From Lonsdalea iberica (lineage in GTDB: Bacteria; Pseudomonadota; Gammaproteobacteria; Enterobacterales; Enterobacteriaceae): DNA of 64,000 nucleotides. How positions within the stretch are numbered: the first letter of the stretch is position 1; every line of letters begins with the position of its first letter. The stretch is taken from assembly GCF_002111585.1 (NCBI RefSeq), contig NZ_LUTP01000003.1:89719-153718 (forward strand). Reading direction: 5' to 3'. The position numbers and the translations under genes are program-made. This document shows positions 49,051 to 60,067 of the stretch, one piece after another. The notes under the pieces were generated by a model that was not told the origin of the DNA, did not search any database, and saw nothing but the letters and a program-made list of their open reading frames with translations.

Positions 49051-50478
49051 ATGAATCACGATATAGCACAACAGATCGCCGAGCAGGGCGGAGTCGAGGC
49101 CTATCTGCTTGCACAACAGGACAAAAGCCTGCTGCGCTTCCTGACCTGCGGCAGCGTTGACGACGGTAAAAGCACTTTGATCGGCCGTCTTCTGCATGAT
49201 ACCCGTCAGATCTACGAAGATCAGCTTTCCACGTTGCACAATGACAGCAAACGGCTGGGAACACAGGGTGAAAAGCTGGATTTAGCTTTGCTGGTCGACG
49301 GCTTACAAGCTGAGCGCGAACAGGGGATCACCATTGATGTCGCTTACCGCTATTTCTCTACCGAGAAGCGCAAGTTCATCATTGCCGACACCCCGGGGCA
49401 TGAGCAGTACACGCGTAACATGGCGACCGGCGCATCCACCTGTGAACTGGCGATTCTGCTGATCGATGCCCGAAAAGGCGTGTTGGATCAGACGCGCCGT
49501 CATAGCTTCATCGCCACCCTACTGGGCATCCGTCATCTGGTCGTGGCGGTCAACAAAATGGATCTGGTCGACTATCAGCAGTCGGTCTTCGAACAGTTTA
49601 AGCAGGACTACCTGGACTTTGCGCAGCAGCTACCGGCGGATCTCAACGTGACCTTCGTCCCGCTCTCCGCGCTGGAAGGGGATAACGTGGCGACGCCCAG
49701 CACCCAGATGAGCTGGTATAGCGGCCCTACGCTGCTGGAAGTGCTGGAGACGGTTGATGTTGCGCCGCACAGCCTGTCCCAGCCGCTGCGCTTCCCGGTG
49801 CAGTATGTCAACCGACCCAACCTGGATTTCCGCGGCTATGCGGGCACGGTGGCGTCCGGTGTGGTCCACGTCGGCCAACGCGTCAAGGTGCTGCCTTCCG
49901 GCGTTGAGTCGGCCATCGCTCGCATCGTGACGTTTGACGGTGATGTGCCGCAGGCACAGGTTGGCGAAGCGGTGACGCTGGTGCTGGAAAAGGAAATCGA
50001 TATCAGCCGCGGCGATCTGATCGTCGATCATGCGGAAACGCTGGAAGCGGTGCAGAGCGCGCAGGTGGATGTCGTGTGGATGGCGGAACAGCCGCTGGTC
50101 GCGGGGCAAAGCTACGACATCAAAATTGCGGGCAAAAAAACGCGGGCGCGCGTGGAAAATATTCAGTATCAGGTCGAAATCAATACGCTGACTCAACGGG
50201 TGACCGAATCGTTACCGTTGAACGGCATCGGGCTGGTGGCGCTGACCTTCGACGAACCCCTGGTGCTGGACCGCTATCCGCAGAACCACGTCACTGGCGG
50301 GATGATCTTTATCGACCGTCTGAGTAACGTCACGGTGGGGGCGGGTCTGGTGCGAGAAGGCATCGAACGGACCTATGAAGAGCCCGGCGCTTACAGTGCG
50401 TTTGAGCTGGAGCTGAACGCGTTGGTGCGGCGCCACTTCCCGCACTGGGGCGCGCGCGATCTGCTGGGGGGGAAATAA
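49051..50478 (+). CDS. cysN: Sulfate adenylyltransferase GTPase subunit CysN
   Basis: 475 residues, an EF-Tu-like GTPase. P-loop GSVDDGKST (residues 34-42), switch [14 protein letters not shown], and NKMD are all present. Its GTP hydrolysis drives APS formation by CysD. The frame ends at 50478, two bases before the cysC start. Confidence 0.96.
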   Translation: MNHDIAQQIAEQGGVEAYLLAQQDKSLLRFLTCGSVDDGKSTLIGRLLHDTRQIYEDQLSTLHNDSKRLGTQGEKLDLALLVDGLQAEREQGITIDVAYRYFSTEKRKFIIADTPGHEQYTRNMATGASTCELAILLIDARKGVLDQTRRHSFIATLLGIRHLVVAVNKMDLVDYQQSVFEQFKQDYLDFAQQLPADLNVTFVPLSALEGDNVATPSTQMSWYSGPTLLEVLETVDVAPHSLSQPLRFPVQYVNRPNLDFRGYAGTVASGVVHVGQRVKVLPSGVESAIARIVTFDGDVPQAQVGEAVTLVLEKEIDISRGDLIVDHAETLEAVQSAQVDVVWMAEQPLVAGQSYDIKIAGKKTRARVENIQYQVEINTLTQRVTESLPLNGIGLVALTFDEPLVLDRYPQNHVTGGMIFIDRLSNVTVGAGLVREGIERTYEEPGAYSAFELELNALVRRHFPHWGARDLLGGK

Positions 50479-50479
50479 G

Positions 50480-51103
50480 GTGTCCGACTCATCATCCCTG
50501 CCGCCAGCCAATGAGAACGTGGTTTGGCATTCTCACGCGGTGATGCGTGCGGATCGTGAGCGTCGTCACGGCCACCGTGGCGCGGTCATCTGGTTTACCG
50601 GGCTGTCCGGCTCGGGAAAATCGACGCTGGCAGGGGCGCTGGAGCAGGCGCTGCACGCTGCTGGCGTCAGCACCTATTTGCTGGACGGCGACAACGTTCG
50701 GCACGCCTTGTGTCGCGACCTGGGATTTACGGACGACGACCGGCGCGAAAATATCCGTCGCGTCGGGGAGGTGGCCAAGCTGATGGTAGACGCCGGCTTG
50801 GTTGTTCTCACCGCGTTTATCTCGCCGCATCGCGCCGAACGGCAGATGGTGCGCGACTTGCTGGAAGAACGTCAGTTTATCGAGGTGTTCGTGGACACGC
50901 CGCTGGCGGTGTGCGAAGCGCGCGATCCCAAAGGTCTCTACAAGAAAGCCCGCGCCGGCGAGCTGCGCAATTTCACGGGTATTGACGCGATCTATGAAGC
51001 GCCTGAGCAGCCGGAAGCGCATCTCAATGGAGAACAATTAGTAACAGATTTGATCGCGCAACTGTTAGCGATGCTGCGCCGTCTGGCTATCATAGACGCT
51101 TAA
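50480..51103 (+). CDS. cysC: Adenylylsulfate kinase CysC
   Basis: 207 residues. Phosphorylates APS to PAPS. P-loop GLSGSGKST (residues 41-49), [16 protein letters not shown] and the family [11 protein letters not shown] block are present. It starts with GTG two bases after cysN. It is the last cys gene here, and its product feeds CysH. Confidence 0.95.
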   Translation: MSDSSSLPPANENVVWHSHAVMRADRERRHGHRGAVIWFTGLSGSGKSTLAGALEQALHAAGVSTYLLDGDNVRHALCRDLGFTDDDRRENIRRVGEVAKLMVDAGLVVLTAFISPHRAERQMVRDLLEERQFIEVFVDTPLAVCEARDPKGLYKKARAGELRNFTGIDAIYEAPEQPEAHLNGEQLVTDLIAQLLAMLRRLAIIDA

Positions 51104-51153
51104 CACTCTTGTCAAGCGTTGCCAAAACGCGTTGTGCCGGGAATACGAGCCGA

Positions 51154-51495
51154 ATGGGAAAAACTGTCCAGCGTGTTACGCTATTGCCGCATCGCCAGAT
51201 CCATCCTCCTTCACAGGACACGCCGGTGTCATACCCCAGCCTGGGGGCGATAGCCGGCTTCTGCTTCTACTGGTTGGCGTTTGCGCTCACTTTCTTGTTG
51301 TATGGTCTTGATGCCACGCGGCTGCTGATGCTCTATACCTGGCCCCTGTTTCTGGCGTTGCTGCTTCTCTGCGTCATGGTGGGTGTGCTGTTCGGCCTGC
51401 TGTGGCAGCGGCGGGTATTGCCCATGCTCCTGTGCTGCGGCGGTTCCGTGCTGTTCTGCTTCTGGCTGGTCTTCTCGGTAATTTCGGGCTGGTAG
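51154..51495 (+). CDS. ygbE: DUF3561 membrane protein YgbE
   Basis: About 113 residues with three predicted membrane helices (about 30-52, 58-82, 90-110). It resembles E. coli YgbE in size, hydrophobic pattern (LLYGLDATRLLMLYTWPLFLALL) and position between cysC and ftsB. I choose the ATG at 51154; a TTG at 51109 would add 15 residues. The function is unknown. Confidence 0.75.
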   Translation: MGKTVQRVTLLPHRQIHPPSQDTPVSYPSLGAIAGFCFYWLAFALTFLLYGLDATRLLMLYTWPLFLALLLLCVMVGVLFGLLWQRRVLPMLLCCGGSVLFCFWLVFSVISGW

Positions 51496-51677
51496 GCTAT
51501 TATTCATAGCCGGACGGCCTCTGCGCCGGACTTCCGGTACCGGGACCTCGCTCCCTTTTGACGCGTAGGGTCTGGTGTTCTGGAGTGCCTGTGCCGAATT
51601 GTCTTCAGCAATTGCATCCGCACAGTGGAGTCCTGATAAAAGTTATGGGATGATTAGGCGGCTTTTCAGGGGGCGGG

Positions 51678-52016
51678 ATGGGAAAACTTACGCTGTTATT
51701 ATTGGTCATTCTAGGCTGGCTGCAGTATTCGCTTTGGCTTGGAAAAAACGGTATTCACGACTTGGTGCAGGTGAAGGATGGCGTTGCCGTTCAGCAGGCT
51801 AGCAATGCCAAGTTGAAATCCCGTAACGAACTGCTTTTCGCCGAAATCGACGATCTCAATGGCGGGCAGGAAGCGATCGAAGAGCGCGCTCGTAACGAAC
51901 TGAGTATGATTAAACCCGGTGAATCCTTCTATCGTCTGGTGCCAAACCAGTCGGGCCATCAGACCAACTCGACCTCTACGTCCCCTCAATCTTCCTCTTA
52001 TCCGACCCCACGCTAG
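51678..52016 (+). CDS. ftsB: Cell division protein FtsB
   Basis: 112 residues: a short cytoplasmic start, one membrane helix (about 4-21, [18 protein letters not shown]), then a periplasmic coiled coil ([19 protein letters not shown]) and the conserved [14 protein letters not shown]. It forms the FtsQLB complex that activates septal peptidoglycan synthesis. The C-terminal Ser/Thr-rich tail is longer than in E. coli (103 residues). ispD follows two bases after the stop. Confidence 0.95.
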   Translation: MGKLTLLLLVILGWLQYSLWLGKNGIHDLVQVKDGVAVQQASNAKLKSRNELLFAEIDDLNGGQEAIEERARNELSMIKPGESFYRLVPNQSGHQTNSTSTSPQSSSYPTPR

Positions 52017-52018
52017 GT

Positions 52019-52738
52019 ATGCTGACTCTGAAGGATGACCCATCTGAGGTGATTGCCGTGCTGCCTGCCGCCGGAAACGGCAGCAGAATGCAGACCGATC
52101 GCCCGAAACAATATTTGAATATCGGTAACAAAACGATTCTGGAACATACGGTGGACGCGCTGTTTCAGCATCCGCGTATCCGTAAGGCCATTATCGCCAT
52201 CAGCCCCGATGACGACGACTTTCAAACGCTGCCGTTGGCCTCCGATCCTCGCATTCAAATCGTCCAGGGCGGACGTCAAAGGGCCGACTCCGTGCTGGCC
52301 GGTCTGCAGCAGGTTCAGGACGTGAAATGGGTGTTGGTGCATGATGCAGCCCGTCCATGCTTGCATCCAGACGATTTGGCTCGCTTGCTGGAACTGACTT
52401 CGCAAAGCGACGTTGGCGGTATTTTGGCTGCGCCAGTGCGAGATACTATGAAGCGCAGCAACGCGCAGGGCGCTATTGAACACACGGTCGAGCGAAACGC
52501 GCTCTGGCACGCCCTGACGCCACAGCTATTTCCTTTTATGCTGCTGAAAAACAGTCTGGAACGCGCGCTGTCCGAAGGGGCGGAGATAACCGATGAAGCG
52601 TCGGCATTGGAGTTTTGCGGTTACCATCCCCAGATTGTCAGCGGACGGGCGGATAATATCAAAGTCACCCGCCCGGAAGATTTGGCCCTGGCGGAGTTTT
52701 ATCTGACTCGTAACCTTGAAAATCAAACTATTGTATAA
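52019..52738 (+). CDS. ispD: 2-C-methyl-D-erythritol 4-phosphate cytidylyltransferase IspD
   Basis: 239 residues. Third step of the non-mevalonate isoprenoid pathway: CTP + MEP to CDP-ME. The CTP-binding loop [19 protein letters not shown] and [11 protein letters not shown] are present, with [13 protein letters not shown] near the end. It sits in the ftsB-ispD-ispF-truD operon. Confidence 0.95.
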   Translation: MLTLKDDPSEVIAVLPAAGNGSRMQTDRPKQYLNIGNKTILEHTVDALFQHPRIRKAIIAISPDDDDFQTLPLASDPRIQIVQGGRQRADSVLAGLQQVQDVKWVLVHDAARPCLHPDDLARLLELTSQSDVGGILAAPVRDTMKRSNAQGAIEHTVERNALWHALTPQLFPFMLLKNSLERALSEGAEITDEASALEFCGYHPQIVSGRADNIKVTRPEDLALAEFYLTRNLENQTIV

Positions 52739-52755
52739 ATAAAGGAGCGTGTGCG

Positions 52756-53253
52756 ATGCGTATCGGTCACGGTTTTGATGTCCATAAATTCGGTGGCGAA
52801 GGCCCGCTTGTACTCGGTGGAGTGAGAGTTCCCTACACTCAAGGTTTGCTTGCGCATTCCGACGGCGACGTGGTGCTGCATGCAGTCACCGACGCGCTGC
52901 TGGGCGCCGCCGCGCTTGGCGATATCGGCAAACTGTTTCCGGATACCGATCCTGCCTTCAAGGGCGCGGATAGTCGCGAACTCTTGCGGGAAGCCTGGCG
53001 CCGTATTTCCGAGATGGGGTACAGCCTGGGCAATGTGGACGTGACCATTATCGCTCAGGCGCCGAAAATGGCGCCGCATATTCCGCAAATGAGAGTCAAT
53101 TTGGCGGAAGATCTTCAGTGCCACATGGACGACGTCAACGTTAAAGCGACCACTACCGAGCAACTGGGATTTACCGGCCGCGGCGAGGGGATCGCCTGTG
53201 AGGCCGTGGCTCTGTTGGTGAAAAGCGATGCGTCGGGAGTCGTGGCATGGTAA
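52756..53253 (+). CDS. ispF: 2-C-methyl-D-erythritol 2,4-cyclodiphosphate synthase IspF
   Basis: 165 residues. Zinc ligands Asp8 and His10 in [12 protein letters not shown] and His42 in LLAHSDGDV, then [18 protein letters not shown]. It releases CMP to form the cyclic diphosphate. A few residues longer than the usual 159-160 because of the tail SDASGVVAW. Its stop overlaps the truD start (TAATG). Confidence 0.95.
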   Translation: MRIGHGFDVHKFGGEGPLVLGGVRVPYTQGLLAHSDGDVVLHAVTDALLGAAALGDIGKLFPDTDPAFKGADSRELLREAWRRISEMGYSLGNVDVTIIAQAPKMAPHIPQMRVNLAEDLQCHMDDVNVKATTTEQLGFTGRGEGIACEAVALLVKSDASGVVAW

Positions 53254-54302
53254 TGGAAACCTCTAATGAGCTCTACTGGATGCACGGTAAGCCTTCCGCA
53301 AGCGGCGTATTGAAAGCATCGGCAGAAGACTTTGAGGTGATCGAAGATCTCGGATTCCAGCCAGATGGCGATGGCGAACACATTTTGGTCCGGGTGCGTA
53401 AACGCGGCTGCAATACGTCTTTTGTTGCCGAAGCGCTGGCGAAGTTCGCCCGTCTGCCCGCCCGCGCGGTTAGCTATGCGGGGCTGAAAGACCGCCATGC
53501 GGTCACTGAACAATGGTTCGGCCTGCATATGCCGGGCAAAGCCGATCCGGACTGGCGGACTTTCGAGCTGGAAGGATGCGAAATTCTGGAAACCGCCCGT
53601 CACCGCCGTAAACTGCGTATCGGCGCCTTGAAGGGAAATGCGTTCACGCTGGTGCTTCGTCACATCAGCGACCGAGCGGAAATTGAGACGCGATTACAAC
53701 ATATCTCCGAACAGGGCGTGCCCAACTATTTCGGCAGCCAGCGTTTTGGCCGTAACGGCAATAATCTTGAGCAGGCTCGGCGCTGGGCCAATAATGAGAT
53801 TCGTGTTAAAGAACGCAGTAAACGCAGTTTTTATCTGTCGGCCAGCCGTAGTGAACTGTTCAACCGTGTCGCCAGCGCCCGTCTGACTCAAAAGTTGGAA
53901 AAAACCGTGTTGAACGGGGATGCGCTGCAATTGACCGGTCGCGGCAGCTGGTTCGTCGCACAGCCCGACGAGCTTGAGACGTTGCAACAGCGCCTGGATG
54001 CGGGAGAGCTACAGGTGACGGCCCCTATGCCGGGCGATGGCGAAGCGGGTACGCAGGGCGATGCGCTGGCATTCGAGTCGTCCTGTCTGGAAGAGAACGA
54101 GCTGCTGCTGTCGCTGCTGCGCCGGGAGCGTCTGGAGCCGGCGCGGAGAGCTGTCTTGGTGACTCCGCAACACATGGCGTGGTCCTGGCAGAATGATGAC
54201 GTCGTCACCGTGCGTTTCTGGTTGCCATCGGGCTGTTATGCCACCAGCGTCGTGCGCGAGCTGATGCAGGTCGAAGAACAGGCATTTGACAGCGGGATGT
54301 AG
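53253..54302 (+). CDS. truD: tRNA pseudouridine(13) synthase TruD
   Basis: 349 residues, equal to E. coli. Catalytic Asp80 in [22 protein letters not shown] and [17 protein letters not shown] are conserved. It makes pseudouridine 13 in tRNA-Glu. The start at 53253 overlaps the ispF stop and aligns exactly with E. coli; an ATG two codons earlier is also in frame. Normally surE follows and overlaps it, but here surE is missing. Confidence 0.94.
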   Translation: METSNELYWMHGKPSASGVLKASAEDFEVIEDLGFQPDGDGEHILVRVRKRGCNTSFVAEALAKFARLPARAVSYAGLKDRHAVTEQWFGLHMPGKADPDWRTFELEGCEILETARHRRKLRIGALKGNAFTLVLRHISDRAEIETRLQHISEQGVPNYFGSQRFGRNGNNLEQARRWANNEIRVKERSKRSFYLSASRSELFNRVASARLTQKLEKTVLNGDALQLTGRGSWFVAQPDELETLQQRLDAGELQVTAPMPGDGEAGTQGDALAFESSCLEENELLLSLLRRERLEPARRAVLVTPQHMAWSWQNDDVVTVRFWLPSGCYATSVVRELMQVEEQAFDSGM

Positions 54303-54380
54303 CGGTATTCGGGCGCGACGGAGAGCACAACGCTGCGGCAGGGGCATGCCTTTGTCCAAGCAGCATAGATAACGTTGATG

Positions 54381-54416
54381 AGGTTAGCCAAAGCTGGGGT
54401 TTGCGGGGAATGGTGA
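54381..54416 (+). pseudogene. surE: Probable 3' remnant of surE
   Basis: The eleven codons before the TGA at 54414-54416 read [11 protein letters not shown], similar to the SurE C-terminus (WLNSVGVGTQW in E. coli), and overlap the pcm start in the same way (TGG TGA over ATG GTG). An in-frame TAG lies shortly upstream, and no other surE sequence is visible in the 107 bases between truD and pcm. This suggests an internal deletion of surE. Confidence 0.5.
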
Positions 54417-55036
54417 ACAAACGCGTGCAGACATTACTGGAACAGTTGAGTCGGCAGGGAATTAAGGATGAACGCCTGTTACAGGCGATGGCCGCCGTAC
54501 CGCGAGAACGCTTCGTTGATGAAGCTTTTGAACACAAAGCCTATGAAAATACGGCGTTGCCCATAGGTTCTGGCCAGACGATTTCGCAACCTTACATGGT
54601 CGCCAGAATGACCGAATTGCTGCGTCTGACGCCCGTATCCCGGGTTCTGGAGATTGGTACGGGGTCGGGTTATCAAACCGCCGTGCTGGCGCATCTGGTG
54701 CGGCATGTGTGCTCTGTGGAGCGGATTAAAGGACTCCAGTGGCAGGCTAAACGTCGTCTCAAGCAGCTCGATCTGCATAACGTGTCCACACGGCACGGCG
54801 ACGGCTGGTTAGGATGGGCGTCTAAAGGGCCTTTCGACGCGATTATCGTTACGGCTGCGCCGCCGGAAATTCCCGCTGCGCTGATGGAGCAACTGGATGA
54901 AGGCGGCATCATGGTACTGCCGGTGGGTGAAGAGCAGCAAACACTCAAGGTGGTTCAACGCAATAACGGAGAGTTGATTATTCAAACCGTTGAGGGGGTT
55001 CGCTTTGTGCCGCTGGTCAAGGGCGAACTGGCCTGA
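54410..55036 (+). CDS. pcm: Protein-L-isoaspartate O-methyltransferase Pcm
   Basis: 208 residues, equal to E. coli. Repairs isoaspartyl residues in aged proteins using SAM. Motifs: [35 protein letters not shown] (SAM-binding) and [14 protein letters not shown] start at the ATG at 54410; a TTG at 54401 would add three residues. The usual upstream partner surE has been lost. Confidence 0.95.
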   Translation: MVNKRVQTLLEQLSRQGIKDERLLQAMAAVPRERFVDEAFEHKAYENTALPIGSGQTISQPYMVARMTELLRLTPVSRVLEIGTGSGYQTAVLAHLVRHVCSVERIKGLQWQAKRRLKQLDLHNVSTRHGDGWLGWASKGPFDAIIVTAAPPEIPAALMEQLDEGGIMVLPVGEEQQTLKVVQRNNGELIIQTVEGVRFVPLVKGELA

Positions 55037-55292
55037 CGCTTTGCGATGATCGCCAGCCCGCCTTAAAATTTCAATACAACTATCTTATGGTACTAATTTG
55101 TTGATATTGCTAGCATCAACGAATGGTGCTGTCTCTATGGCCCGTCGAAACCCGTTTTATTCAGAAACGAGGGAGCGCGTTGTTGAGTTTATTCGGAAAT
55201 GAAAGGTTCCAACTCTCGGCATTTTAGCCAATTTTTTGAGACAGCTGGCGACAATTAACGAGTCAATTTTGGGTCATAGGGGGATTCGGCGC
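55037..55292. other. Gap between pcm and nlpD
   Basis: 256 bases with probable nlpD promoters. The ATG at 55137 opens a 21-codon frame (MARRNPFYSETRERVVEFIRK, stop at 55200-55202) without a clear ribosome binding site; I do not call it a gene. Confidence 0.5.
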
Positions 55293-56405
55293 ATGGGGAG
55301 CCAAATGATGAACTGGCGTCAGCTCGCGGTATGTACGGCAATTGCTCTGGGGTTGGCGGGCTGCGCCGACGGTAACGATCAGCCTGCCTCCATAAGCAGC
55401 GTGGGCGATGGTGGCAATGCCTCTGGCCGTAGCGGCGCGATCGCTTCACCGCCACGCCTCTCTTCATCGGCGAATTCACGACCTGCGGCCGTGGTCAGCA
55501 CGCCGGTCACTTCCGCTTCCGTTAACTCGCAAGGCGGCAAAATCGTTTATAACCGCAGCTATGACGCGATTCCTAAGGGGAGTTATACCGGGAATACCTA
55601 TACCGTAAAGCGCGGCGATACGCTGTTCTACATCGCCTGGATTACAGGCAACGATTATCGCGAGCTGGCGCAGCGCAATAATATCCCAGAACCCTACAGT
55701 CTGAATGTCGGACAGAGTCTGGCGCTGGGAAATAATATGAATACGAGCTCAGCGCAGGGCATAGCGGTTGCCAGCGCGCCTTCAGGCGCAGTCGTAAGCG
55801 CGTCCAGTTCGCGCAGCGGTCACATGCTTCCAGCCAATGCGGCGTCAGGAGGAGTTTCACAGGCGCCTGGCAGTACGCAAATACAAACTTCACAGGTTGA
55901 TTCCACCTCAACTAATGCGTATTCTGCAAATTCGGGTAAACAGAATGTGGGTAAGATGTTACCTGCTACAGGAGCCGCAGTTTCCGCTCCTGCTACCGAA
56001 CCAACGCCGGTACCTAGCAGCAGTAATGCCGCTATTACTGGTTGGCGTTGGCCTACAGATGGGAAAGTCATTGATAATTTCTCAGCCTCTGAGGGGGGAA
56101 ATAAAGGGATTGATATCGCTGGCTCACGTGGGCAAACCGTGGTTGCTACCGCCGGAGGGCGCGTGGTGTACGCGGGCAACGCTTTGCGCGGTTACGGGAA
56201 TCTGATAATCATCAAGCATAATGATGACTACCTGAGCGCCTATGCCCATAACGAAACCATGCTGGTCCGGGAACAACAAGAGGTTAAGGCGGGACAACAA
56301 ATAGCTACCATGGGTAGCACCGGAACCAGTTCAGTACGCTTGCATTTTGAAATTCGTTACAAGGGGAAATCCGTAAACCCGCTGCGTTTTATTCCGCAGC
56401 GATAA
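55293..56405 (+). CDS. nlpD: Murein hydrolase activator NlpD
   Basis: 370 residues, an outer-membrane lipoprotein with the lipobox LAGC (Cys24). A LysM domain ([19 protein letters not shown], about 101-146) binds peptidoglycan; after a Ser/Ala-rich linker comes a LytM domain (about 255-365) that lacks the zinc ligands, as in E. coli, where it activates amidase AmiC at the septum. The start at 55293 has AGGGGG nine bases upstream. In E. coli the main rpoS promoter lies inside nlpD, and this is probably so here. Confidence 0.94.
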   Translation: MGSQMMNWRQLAVCTAIALGLAGCADGNDQPASISSVGDGGNASGRSGAIASPPRLSSSANSRPAAVVSTPVTSASVNSQGGKIVYNRSYDAIPKGSYTGNTYTVKRGDTLFYIAWITGNDYRELAQRNNIPEPYSLNVGQSLALGNNMNTSSAQGIAVASAPSGAVVSASSSRSGHMLPANAASGGVSQAPGSTQIQTSQVDSTSTNAYSANSGKQNVGKMLPATGAAVSAPATEPTPVPSSSNAAITGWRWPTDGKVIDNFSASEGGNKGIDIAGSRGQTVVATAGGRVVYAGNALRGYGNLIIIKHNDDYLSAYAHNETMLVREQQEVKAGQQIATMGSTGTSSVRLHFEIRYKGKSVNPLRFIPQR

Positions 56406-56458
56406 ATCGGGCAGAGTGCTTCGGTATTCTGCCAAGGGATCACGGGTAGGAGCCGCTT

Positions 56459-57451
56459 ATGAGCCAAAGTACGCTGAAAGTTAACGAGTTACATGAAGAT
56501 ACTGATTTCGACGAGAATGGGCTTGACGTATTTGACGATAAGGCGCTGGCAGAGGAAGAAACCAGTGACAATGACTCTTTAGACGATGAGTTATTGTCAC
56601 AAGTTAGCACCCAGCGTGTTTTAGATGCTACTCAACTCTATCTGGGAGAAATTGGCTATTCGCCTCTTTTAACCGCCGAAGAAGAGGTCTATTTTGCCCG
56701 GCGAGCGTTGCGTGGTGACGTATCATCACGCAAACGTATGATCGAGAGTAACCTGCGGTTGGTGGTGAAAATCGCCCGTCGCTACAACAATCGGGGGCTA
56801 GCTTTGCTGGACCTGATTGAAGAAGGAAACCTTGGTCTGATCCGAGCCGTTGAGAAGTTTGACCCGGAAAGAGGGTTCCGCTTTTCAACGTATGCGACCT
56901 GGTGGATCAGGCAAACCATAGAGCGGGCGATAATGAATCAAACCCGCACCATCCGTTTACCTATTCACATTGTCAAAGAACTTAATGTTTACCTGCGCAC
57001 AGCACGCGAGTTATCCCATAAGCTAGATCATGAGCCCAGTGCGGAAGAAATTGCCGAACAGCTCGATAAACCAGTTGATGACGTGAACCGTATGTTGCGT
57101 CTGAACGAACGTATTACTTCCGTTGACACGCCGCTGGGCGGAGATTCTGAAAAGGCGTTACTGGATATTCTGGCCGATGAGAAAGACAACGGTCCTGAGG
57201 ACACTACGCAGGATAACGATATGAAGCAAAATATCGTTAAGTGGTTGTTCGAACTGAATGCAAAACAGCGAGAAGTTCTGGCTCGTCGCTTCGGCCTTCT
57301 GGGTTATGAAGCGGCCACGCTGGAAGATGTTGGTCGTGAAATTGGTCTGACTCGCGAACGCGTACGTCAGATTCAGGTTGAAGGACTGCGTCGTCTGCGT
57401 GAAATCCTGCAAATGCAGGGGCTCGATATTGAAGAGCTGTTCCGTGCATAG
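56459..57451 (+). CDS. rpoS: Stationary-phase sigma factor RpoS
   Basis: 330 residues, equal to E. coli. Region 1.2 [21 protein letters not shown], region 2 ([34 protein letters not shown]), region 3, and region 4.2 helix-turn-helix ([20 protein letters not shown]) are complete. The acidic N-terminus is typical. It directs the general stress response; translation is normally controlled through its long nlpD-derived leader. Confidence 0.97.
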   Translation: MSQSTLKVNELHEDTDFDENGLDVFDDKALAEEETSDNDSLDDELLSQVSTQRVLDATQLYLGEIGYSPLLTAEEEVYFARRALRGDVSSRKRMIESNLRLVVKIARRYNNRGLALLDLIEEGNLGLIRAVEKFDPERGFRFSTYATWWIRQTIERAIMNQTRTIRLPIHIVKELNVYLRTARELSHKLDHEPSAEEIAEQLDKPVDDVNRMLRLNERITSVDTPLGGDSEKALLDILADEKDNGPEDTTQDNDMKQNIVKWLFELNAKQREVLARRFGLLGYEAATLEDVGREIGLTRERVRQIQVEGLRRLREILQMQGLDIEELFRA

Positions 57452-57474
57452 TCGCCACTTATAGTGACGAGAAT

Positions 57475-57506
57475 AAAAAAATGGTGGGGTAACCCACCAT
57501 TTTTTA
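57475..57506. terminator. Bidirectional terminator between rpoS and proS
   Basis: An A-run, ATGGTGGG, GTAA loop, CCCACCAT, T-run. Symmetric flanks allow termination from both convergent genes. Confidence 0.9.
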
Positions 57507-57526
57507 TGACTGAAACTGGGACGCGA

Positions 57527-59244
57527 TTAACGCACGACCTGCGAGAGCAGGATGTCCACCACCTCACCAGTCTTAATCATCTGTTTCTCACCCTGACGAC
57601 GGTTTTTGTACTCGATATCATCGTTATCCAGGTTACGATCGCCAATGACGATGGTGTGAGGAATACCAATCAGCTCCATGTCAGCAAACATCACGCCCGG
57701 CGTTCTTTACGGTCGTCCATCAATACCTCTACGCCATTGTCGCGCAACTGCTGATAAATGCGTTCCGCCACTTCTTTTACGCGGAAGGATTTATGCATGT
57801 TCATCGGCAGAATGGCGACCTGGAACGGTGCAAGCACGTCTGGCCAGATAATGCCGCGGTCGTCATGATTTTGTTCGATTGCTGCGGCTATCACGCGTGA
57901 GATACCAATACCATAGCATCCCATCGTCAGCGTCTGGTTACGGCCATCTTCGCCCTGTACCGTTGCCTTCATGGCTTCGGAATATTTTGTGCCGAGCTGG
58001 AAGATGTGGCCGACTTCGATACCGCGCTTAATTTGCAACGTGCCTTTACCGTCAGGGCTTTGATCGCCTTCCACCACTTTGCGCAGATCAGCCACCTTCG
58101 GTAGCGCAACGTCACGCTCCCAGTTGATGCCGAAATAGTGCTTGCCGTCGATGTTGGCGCCCGCGCTGAAATCGCTCATGCCCGCAACGGTTCTGTCGAT
58201 GATGACCGGCAAAGACAGATTGACGGGACCCAGCGAGCCTGGACCTGCATTCACCAACGCGCGAATTTCTTCTTCCGTGGCGAAGGTCAGCGGACTCGCA
58301 ACCAGATCCAGCTTCTCGGCTTTCACTTCGTTCAACTCGTGATCGCCGCGAACCAGCAGGGCAACCAGCGGGTACGCGCTTTCTTCCGTCGCTTTCACCA
58401 GCAGTGTTTTGACCGTTTTTTCTACCGGCACGTTGAACTGGTCGACCAGCTCAACGATAGTTTTGGCATTGGGCGTTTCAACCAGCGTCATGTCCTGCGT
58501 CGGCGCGGCGCGTTCAACGTTCGGAGCAACCGCTTCGGCAAGCTCAATATTAGCGGCGAAGTCGGATTCGGTAGAAAAGGCGATGTCGTCTTCGCCGCAT
58601 GCGGCCAGTACCTGGAATTCGTGAGACGCGCTACCACCAATAGAGCCAGTGTCCGCCTGTACGGCGCGGAAGTTCAGACCCATACGGCTGAAGATTTTTG
58701 TGTATGCCGCATACAACGCATCGTAAGTTGCCTGCAGTGACTCTTGAGTGGTATGGAAGGAGTAAGCGTCCTTCATCAAGAACTCGCGTGCGCGCATGAT
58801 GCCGAAGCGCGGACGGACTTCGTCACGGAACTTGGTCTGGATCTGATAGAAGGTTAGGGGTAGCTGTTTGTAGGAGCTGATTTCATTACGCACCAGATCG
58901 GTGATGACCTCTTCATGCGTCGGGCCCAGCACGAACGGACGTTCGCCGCGGTCGGCGAAGCGCAGCAGCTCGGGACCATACTGTTCCCAACGACCACTCT
59001 CCTGCCACAGGTCCGCAGGCTGAACGACAGGCATCGAAATTTCGATGGCGCCGGCGCTATCCATTTCTTCGCGCACGATATTTTCGACTTTTTTCAAAAC
59101 GCGCAAACCCGTCGGCAACCAGGTGTAGAGACCCGAGGCGAGTTTACGAATCATTCCTGCGCGCAGCATCAGCTGATGACTGATAACCTCGGCGTCGGCG
59201 GGCGTCTCCTTTTGAGTGGAGAGCAAATATTGACTTGTACGCAT
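57527..59244 (-). pseudogene. proS: Prolyl-tRNA synthetase ProS, frame broken by a one-base deletion
   Basis: The frame from the ATG at 59242-59244 ([20 protein letters not shown]) covers the catalytic core, the editing insertion and most of the anticodon domain, then stops early after [10 protein letters not shown] at 57691. The missing end ([20 protein letters not shown] through DILLSQVVR) is present in another frame down to 57527. The family reads CGC CCG GGC GTG where the window has one base fewer near 57699. Repaired, the product has 572 residues, equal to E. coli. proS is essential and no second copy is seen here, so a sequencing or assembly error is the likely cause. Confidence 0.9.
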
Positions 59245-59359
59245 GGTGTTGTAGTTCCGTAAGAACGATAAATAGCGTGGGCCGAAGGGCCTGAGCATAA
59301 ATAAAAAGTGGCTTAGTTTACCAGCGAGGAACGTTCCCCAAAAGAGATGCAGACGTTTT

Positions 59360-60067
59360 TTAACGGGTATCCAGGCATATTACTTCTGTTTGTCCGTTGG
59401 TCACTCTCCAACGCACGTTGAATTCCAGTAATAGCGCAGCATATTCCTTCTCATCATGGCTTGTTTTACGGTAGGCCGGACGTGGATCTTGCGCTAATAC
59501 CTGGGTGATGAAACGGCGTAGCTGCGGGTAACGATCTTGCCATGCAACCAGCTGTTGTTCCGCCAGAGGAGAAAATATCACCGGCATGTCTGCTTCCGGT
59601 GCGCAGGGCGCGAAGCCTGCCCGAGCCTGTGGCTGGCTTTCGGCGAAGGGAAGGTAGGGCTTAATGTCGATCACGGGCGTGTCATCCACCAAATCCAGAC
59701 TGCCGAGTTCCAGCACCAGCTCGTGCTTGTCGACACGCACGCCTTTGAGCTCGACCAAAGACATCCCGATAGGATTGGGACGAAACGTCGAACGGGTAGC
59801 GAAAACGCCCATACGCGCGTTGCCTCCCAAGCGAGGAGGACGGACCGTAGGACGCCAGCCTGCAGACGCCGTCTGATGAAAAACGAACAGTACCCATAGG
59901 TGGCTGAAGTCGGAAAGCCCGCGCACAGCTTCCTGTTGGTTGTAGGGCGGCAGCAAGCGTAGTTCACCTCCGCCATCTTCAATCAGTCCCGGTTGTCGAG
60001 GAACGGCAAACTTCTCTTTATAAGGGGAGCGGATAACACCGATCTGATCGAAGGTAAACTCGTTCAT
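59360..60067 (-). CDS. trmO: tRNA (adenine(37)-N6)-methyltransferase TrmO
   Basis: 235 residues of the YaeB/TsaA family, which methylates N6 of t6A37 in tRNA-Thr(GGU). It shows the family blocks [39 protein letters not shown] and [13 protein letters not shown]. Its ATG overlaps the rcsF stop by four bases. Order rcsF-trmO-proS is as in E. coli. Confidence 0.92.
   Translation of the reverse strand: MNEFTFDQIGVIRSPYKEKFAVPRQPGLIEDGGGELRLLPPYNQQEAVRGLSDFSHLWVLFVFHQTASAGWRPTVRPPRLGGNARMGVFATRSTFRPNPIGMSLVELKGVRVDKHELVLELGSLDLVDDTPVIDIKPYLPFAESQPQARAGFAPCAPEADMPVIFSPLAEQQLVAWQDRYPQLRRFITQVLAQDPRPAYRKTSHDEKEYAALLLEFNVRWRVTNGQTEVICLDTR

Noticed and set aside
55137..55202. 21-codon frame in the pcm-nlpD gap
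   Set aside because: No ribosome binding site, too short to judge, and no match I recognise.
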